Made by a program: the position numbers and the translations under genes | NCBI GenBank assembly: GCA_964643145.1 | Contig: CAZXPG010000004.1 | Location: 1-56,157, forward strand | Length of the DNA: 56,157 nucleotides | Direction: 5' to 3' | From: CAZXPG01 sp964643145 | GTDB lineage: Bacteria; Pseudomonadota; Alphaproteobacteria; Rickettsiales; Arcanibacteraceae | Notes under the pieces: generated by a model | Told to the model about the DNA's origin: nothing | What the model saw: only the letters and a program-made list of their open reading frames with translations | Database searches by the model: none | Part shown: positions 52,634 through 56,157 of the stretch, piece by piece | How the letters are laid out: the number at the start of each line of letters is the position of its first letter | Position numbering within the stretch: the stretch's first letter is position 1

Positions 52634-53332
52634 TTATTTGATCGGTCGAACTTGGTAATCGGTAACAACGAACTCAAGCGGTTCTTTATGTTCAGCAACT
52701 TTTTTTATGTCGGACATAAGAAAGGTGATTTCCGTTTGGAAGCGGTTGGTATCTGTTTTATGTTGCAGCCGGTCATTGAGTGTTGTGGTAAAAGTTACTG
52801 TGGCTTTTTTCACTTCAGAATTATCTGCAAACAGGGTGGTTGAAAGAATTTTCACCGTTTTGGTCGCTGTTCTTTGATAAAGCAGCAGTGGGCTTTCAGG
52901 ATTGCTGGCACTCATGAAGTTGGTATAAGTCTTAAAAACACGTTTTGTAGAATTGCCTCGGATAATGGCTTCATTACGTGCCATTTCATCAAAATCATAG
53001 GTTTCGTATGCGTGGACATAGCTATTGAGTAGGTAGCGGGTTATGGCATCTTCTGGTTGTTCCCCCCCTTTGAGTAAGGGATGGATAGTAGAATAATAGT
53101 TTAGAGAATCATCAACTTTGATAACAAAAGGAATTTCCCGTTTCAACGGAAAAAGCGCGTTAAAATTGTATATAACAACAAGAAATGCAACGGATGTAAT
53201 GGCAAACACAAGCACCAACAACGATCGTTCCGTTAATGGATAGAGATATTTCTCAGTATACCATTTACGTGCATCTCTGAAATATTGGCCCGTTTTTATG
53301 CTTTGTGCAACAGATTTACTTATTTCGTCCAT
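52634..53332 (-). CDS. virB8: Type IV secretion protein VirB8
   Basis: An inner-membrane assembly factor of the type IV system. 232 residues: a short cytoplasmic N-terminus (SVAQSIKTGQYFRDARKWYTEKY), one membrane helix at ~37-56, and the periplasmic NTF2-like domain with IPFVIKVDDSLNYYSTI, RYLLNSYVHAYETYDF, and FMSASNPESPLLLYQ. The KTVKILSTTLFADN strand and C-terminal FVVTDYQVRPI fit the family. It is the first gene of a two-gene unit with virB9. Confidence 0.93.
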   Translation of the reverse strand: MDEISKSVAQSIKTGQYFRDARKWYTEKYLYPLTERSLLVLVFAITSVAFLVVIYNFNALFPLKREIPFVIKVDDSLNYYSTIHPLLKGGEQPEDAITRYLLNSYVHAYETYDFDEMARNEAIIRGNSTKRVFKTYTNFMSASNPESPLLLYQRTATKTVKILSTTLFADNSEVKKATVTFTTTLNDRLQHKTDTNRFQTEITFLMSDIKKVAEHKEPLEFVVTDYQVRPIK

Positions 53333-53668
53333 AAATACAGGTAATATTTATATAAATTAACCTCAATTTTGAACAGCCATGCCTATCCAAAACTAACACT
53401 AATGATTATCAGTTTATCGCATATTCTCAGCAGCAAAAAGTAACCAGGCCAGAGTAGACTATCCTAGTACAAGTAAGGCTAAAGTAAATTGTATATGAAA
53501 CAAGGGTGGAACCGCAACATAATTATATAGTTCTGTGTGGTAGTTTTGCTATAAAAAGGTCTGGTTGTGCTAGTTTCACCTCAGTTTTGCATAAGCGTGA
53601 GCGGTTTCAGAACTGAAGTTAGCTTAGACGTGCTATAGCCTGAACCTTCCCTTAGCTTTTCATAGCGA
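53333..53668. other. Intergenic region with two decayed palindromes
   Basis: No gene seen. Degenerate 43-bp-family copies lie at 53359-53400 (left arm aacctcaattttga, right arm cctatccaaaactaac) and 53577-53620 (left acctcagttttgcataagcg, right tttcagaactgaagtt). The stretch before virB8 is AT-rich and likely carries its promoter. Confidence 0.7.
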
Positions 53669-54064
53669 TTAACCCATTAGACCTCTGTTTGAACCCAATT
53701 TTTGACTCACCTTACGCAGTTGATAGTGCGCGCAAAGTTTGCAAAATACCACAATCGCAGCGAAGATATGATTGGATTGTAAGCGTACTCTTTTGGTTGG
53801 TGACTTTGCCAGACTGGAATTGTGTTTGATTGATTTATGATACAGCTCTATTTGCCACCGTTTTTGGTAGGTTTGGTAGAGGGTGGCTGCGCCATGGTTG
53901 AGATCATTGGATGCAAGGTAAAGAATACCACTAGAGCCATCTTCGTTTTTGAAACTCTTTTTGATCAGCGCGACAGGAAACAGGTTTCCTTTGAGCCACA
54001 GCTTCATGCACTGGCCATCTTCCATATCCAATGTCCCAACCTGTTGGAACACACCACTTATGTT
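53669..54064 (-). pseudogene. C-terminal fragment of an IS4/IS701-like DDE transposase
   Basis: The segment NEDGSSGILYLASNDL, then YQTYQKRWQIELYHKSIKHN, then SLAKSPTKRVRLQSNHIFA matches the DDE transposase C-terminus (Y-x(2)-R-W-x-I-E-x-(Y/F)-H-K-S-(L/I)-K, with the catalytic Glu). The N-terminal two thirds are missing; the reading frame stays open through the palindrome at 54065-54107 into unrelated DNA up to 54172. The stop lies at a cagaggtcta sequence also found at the ends of the MITE at 3993. A 13-base inverted repeat (tcaccttacgcag) brackets the remnant at 53707 and 54230-54242. Not functional. Confidence 0.8.
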
Positions 54065-54107
54065 AACCTCAGTTTTGGATAAGCTTTGCTTATCCAAAAC
54101 TGAGGTT
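54065..54107. repeat. palindromic repeat (43-bp family), consensus copy inside the transposase remnant
   Basis: Perfect 20-base arms around TTT, identical to the 10102 copy. It is read in frame as about 14 codons (TSVLDKQSLSKTEV) on the minus strand within the transposase remnant. The flanks carry only a weak direct repeat (TTA). Confidence 0.95.
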
Positions 54108-54179
54108 AGTAATATCGCGGAACTGGATATCCTTATGGACAATTTCATACCCCACAGGAAATGTCGCATCACCCCATGA

Positions 54180-54516
54180 AATTTTCCCCTTACTGAACTT
54201 TACTACCTCAGACCACCTTATGCAATCCTCTGCGTAAGGTGAATCAGTCAGTTAATATATCGTTATAACGCTCAAGCGAAATACTCTATTTTTTTTCAGA
54301 AAACTTATCTCTTATTAACTTTTCCTTAACATTTATCCCTTTATGGTTCCCTTATCAACGGATAAGGATATTCCCTCCTTAACATAGTATGTATCGTACT
54401 ATCCTGCGGAAATATCATTACATTTAACGTTGGGCTGTAGCAACCTTTTCTTCAAAGAATGAAAAGGTTACTACAGGAATTCATCCCTATACACAACTGT
54501 AGAGAGATATATTATT
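54180..54516. other. Intergenic region upstream of the GH114-RTX gene
   Basis: No gene seen. Besides the 13-base inverted repeat arm at 54230, it holds a small dyad (ccttatc aacg gataagg, around 54350-54370) and a hairpin at 54436-54475 with 15-base arms and one mismatch (tgtagcaaccttttc / gaaaaggttactaca). The hairpin ends about 41 bases before the RTX start codon and may be a leader terminator or control element. Confidence 0.55.
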
Positions 54517-56103
54517 ATGGATACAACCAATTCGTTTCCCTATTATTTTCAAAATCAAGGAGCAAGTTATCAGCAGCTTTCTTCTTTAAACTTTCAGCTA
54601 GCTGTTGTTGATAAAGACGATATACAGCTAAGCAGTGCCCAACTTAACAGCCTGGAATCTTCCGGCAAAATGGTGATGTCGTATTTAAGCATTGGCGAAG
54701 CCGAGAACTACCGCAACTATTGGCAGCAAAGCTGGAACGGCAATCCACCCAGCTTTGTGTTGGGAGAAAACCCCAATTGGCCTGGCAATTATGCGGTAAA
54801 ATTCTGGGATCCAGCCTGGCAGAACATCATGATTAATAAGGCTGAATCCATTGCCAAGCTGGGCTATGACGGTATGTATCTGGATGTTGTCGATGTCTAC
54901 ACTACCCCCCAGGTGATTAAGGCCTATGGCAGTGAAAGTGGTGCTCGCCAGGCAATGATAGACTTCGTTATTACCTTGTCGGAGCATGTCAAAGCCATTA
55001 ACCCCAATTTTAAAGTGGTGCAGAATAATGCTCTTGATCTTATTAGTATTGATGCCAACCATCCAGACACCCCCAATAGTAGCTATCTTGAGCATATCGA
55101 CGGTGTAGGAGCAGAATCTACCTGGACGGTAGGAAACAATGCGGCCTCTTGGGCAGCATGGAACTTGCAATTCCTGGAAACTGCTGCTAAGGCCGGGAAA
55201 ACGGTATTGGTTATCGATTACCCTACCAGTGAATCTGTACAGCAAGCCTTTATTGATAAAGCCACTGCCGCCGGGTTTGTACCTTTTATTGGTAACCAAG
55301 CCTTAAATGGCAGCATTGATGATACCAACTATGCCATCCATCTAAGCCCGGATGCGTTGGATGCTCTCCTAGGGGGAGGAGATGCCCCAAGCGCGCCACA
55401 CACACCCTCACAACCGTCAGAACCCTCACAACCAACTGCGCCTTCCACACCTTCCACGCCGGTAGAACCTTCAGAACCTACAACATCACCGAGCGGTGAT
55501 ATGCGTGAGGTGATTGGCCGTGATGCTTCCGAGCATCTCTATGGTAGGGCAGGAAGTGATATCATATCAGGTCGGGGCGGCAATGATGTCATCCACGGCT
55601 ATAATGGCGATGACCAGATACAAGGAGATGCAGGTAATGATACACTCTATGGAGGAGACGGGCATGATACGATGTCTGGTAATAGCGGCAGCGATAAGCT
55701 TTATGGTGGTACTGGAAATGACCACATGGAGGGTAATGCCGGCAGCGATGTTCTTTACGGTCAAAATGGAAATGATGTTCTCTACGGCAATGAGGGGAAT
55801 GACACCCTTGCTGGCGGCAAAGGCGACGACATTCTTTACGGAGGAAAAGGACAGGATGTTTTTATCTTCAGCAAAGGCAGCGGCAACGACATTATCCATG
55901 ATTTTGCCCCCCATAATAAAGCAGCAGGAATGAGGGATATTGTTGCTGTTTCCCACATCATTTATCATAGTGCTGAGGAGGTGCTACAGCATACCTCTTA
56001 CCATAGTGGCAATGCAATAATTGACTTTGGGAATGGAAACCAGCTTAGCATCACCGGCATTGCGCACAATGGTTTATCTGTTCACGATATCCATATGGTA
56101 TAA
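54517..56103 (+). CDS. GH114-like (DUF297/TM1410 family) glycoside hydrolase fused to RTX repeats, type I secreted
   Basis: 528 residues in three parts. Residues ~5-280 form the GH114/TM1410-type barrel: MSYLSIGEAENYRNYW, YAVKFWDPAWQNIM, LGYDGMYLDVVDVY with candidate catalytic Asp, VLVIDYPTSE and FVPFIGN. Residues ~292-326 are a Pro/Ser/Thr linker (PSQPSEPSQPT-like). Residues ~341-450 are about twelve Ca-binding nonapeptides (GGxGxDxLY). There is no N-terminal signal, as expected for a C-terminal type I signal; the end (GNQLSITGIAHNGLSVHDIHMV) fits. The family is linked to galactosaminogalactan cleavage in fungi and bacteria; the substrate here is unknown. Confidence 0.88.
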   Translation: MDTTNSFPYYFQNQGASYQQLSSLNFQLAVVDKDDIQLSSAQLNSLESSGKMVMSYLSIGEAENYRNYWQQSWNGNPPSFVLGENPNWPGNYAVKFWDPAWQNIMINKAESIAKLGYDGMYLDVVDVYTTPQVIKAYGSESGARQAMIDFVITLSEHVKAINPNFKVVQNNALDLISIDANHPDTPNSSYLEHIDGVGAESTWTVGNNAASWAAWNLQFLETAAKAGKTVLVIDYPTSESVQQAFIDKATAAGFVPFIGNQALNGSIDDTNYAIHLSPDALDALLGGGDAPSAPHTPSQPSEPSQPTAPSTPSTPVEPSEPTTSPSGDMREVIGRDASEHLYGRAGSDIISGRGGNDVIHGYNGDDQIQGDAGNDTLYGGDGHDTMSGNSGSDKLYGGTGNDHMEGNAGSDVLYGQNGNDVLYGNEGNDTLAGGKGDDILYGGKGQDVFIFSKGSGNDIIHDFAPHNKAAGMRDIVAVSHIIYHSAEEVLQHTSYHSGNAIIDFGNGNQLSITGIAHNGLSVHDIHMV

Positions 56104-56104
56104 T

Positions 56105-56142
56105 AACCTCAGTTTTGGATAAGCTTTGCTTATCCAAAACTG
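56105..56142. repeat. palindromic repeat (43-bp family), right arm truncated
   Basis: The left arm and loop are consensus; the right arm stops after ccaaaactgg and diverges (catgtt...). It starts 1 base after the stop codon of the RTX gene. Confidence 0.85.
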
Positions 56143-56157
56143 GCATGTTACTCTAAA

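Noticed and set aside
51854..53332. A complete type IV secretion locus
   Set aside because: Only virB8 and virB9 are present; neighbours are coaB and repeats.
55510..55870. Regular short repeats resembling a CRISPR array
   Set aside because: The period is 27 bases and in frame; it encodes RTX nonapeptides, so it is protein repeat, not CRISPR.

Overview
The window looks like a chromosome segment of an alphaproteobacterium. The gene order portal - prohead protease - capsid - head-tail connectors - DUF2460 - DUF2163 - NlpC/P60 - TIM-barrel tail protein is that of the alphaproteobacterial gene transfer agent (RcGTA gp3-gp8, gp12-gp15). The radA-cvpA-purF-SDR neighbourhood is also familiar from this class. 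A virB8-virB9 pair, two large TPR-like paralogs, RTX proteins, an IS remnant and many small palindromic repeats suggest a lineage with a mobile-element load and possibly host-associated habits (Rickettsiales/Holosporales-like or a deep relative). That placement is inference; no marker in the window settles it.

Layout. 1-3968: tail end of a secreted protein, then pepF and glmS on the minus strand. 3969-6790: a 147-bp MITE-like element, a TPR-like protein gene (4494-6152) bracketed by 43-bp-class palindromes, and pdxH. 7011-28363: a GTA/prophage-like region. It has a head module (portal, protease, capsid, connectors). Where the tail tube, chaperones and tape measure are expected it has three unrecognised coiled-coil or charged proteins, two of which share a C-terminal domain. 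A tRNA-Arg(CCT) follows, then the tail-tip module (gp12-gp15 like), an FTR1 iron permease with two small exported proteins, a DUF2793 protein, a repetitive beta-rich protein, and a lysis cassette (GTA-type holin, GH24 endolysin). No terminase is present.

28476-33398: a membrane-bound UDP-sugar 4,6-dehydratase, purH, and the second TPR-like paralog on the minus strand with a striking stem-loop abutting its start codon. 33495-40956 (minus): ccmA, der, a GNAT acetyltransferase, an APC amino-acid permease, a DsbA-like oxidoreductase, a thioredoxin-fold protein, an UPF0104/AglD-type membrane protein and nhaA. 41059-51850 (mostly plus): M23 peptidase, radA, cvpA, purF, an SDR enzyme, GH25 lysozyme, an MJ0042 zinc-ribbon protein (minus), dapD, rpsF-rpsR-rplI, and coaC and coaB as two separate overlapping genes. 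51854-56157: virB9-virB8 (minus), a palindrome-rich stretch with a truncated transposase, and a GH114-RTX secreted protein.

The most interesting structure unexplained by genes is a family of near-perfect palindromes (20-base arms, 3-base loop) that sit at gene ends. At two sites they are flanked by 8-10 base direct repeats offset by exactly 48 bases, so they appear to be mobile. At one site the duplicated target supplies the stop codons of both flanking convergent genes.
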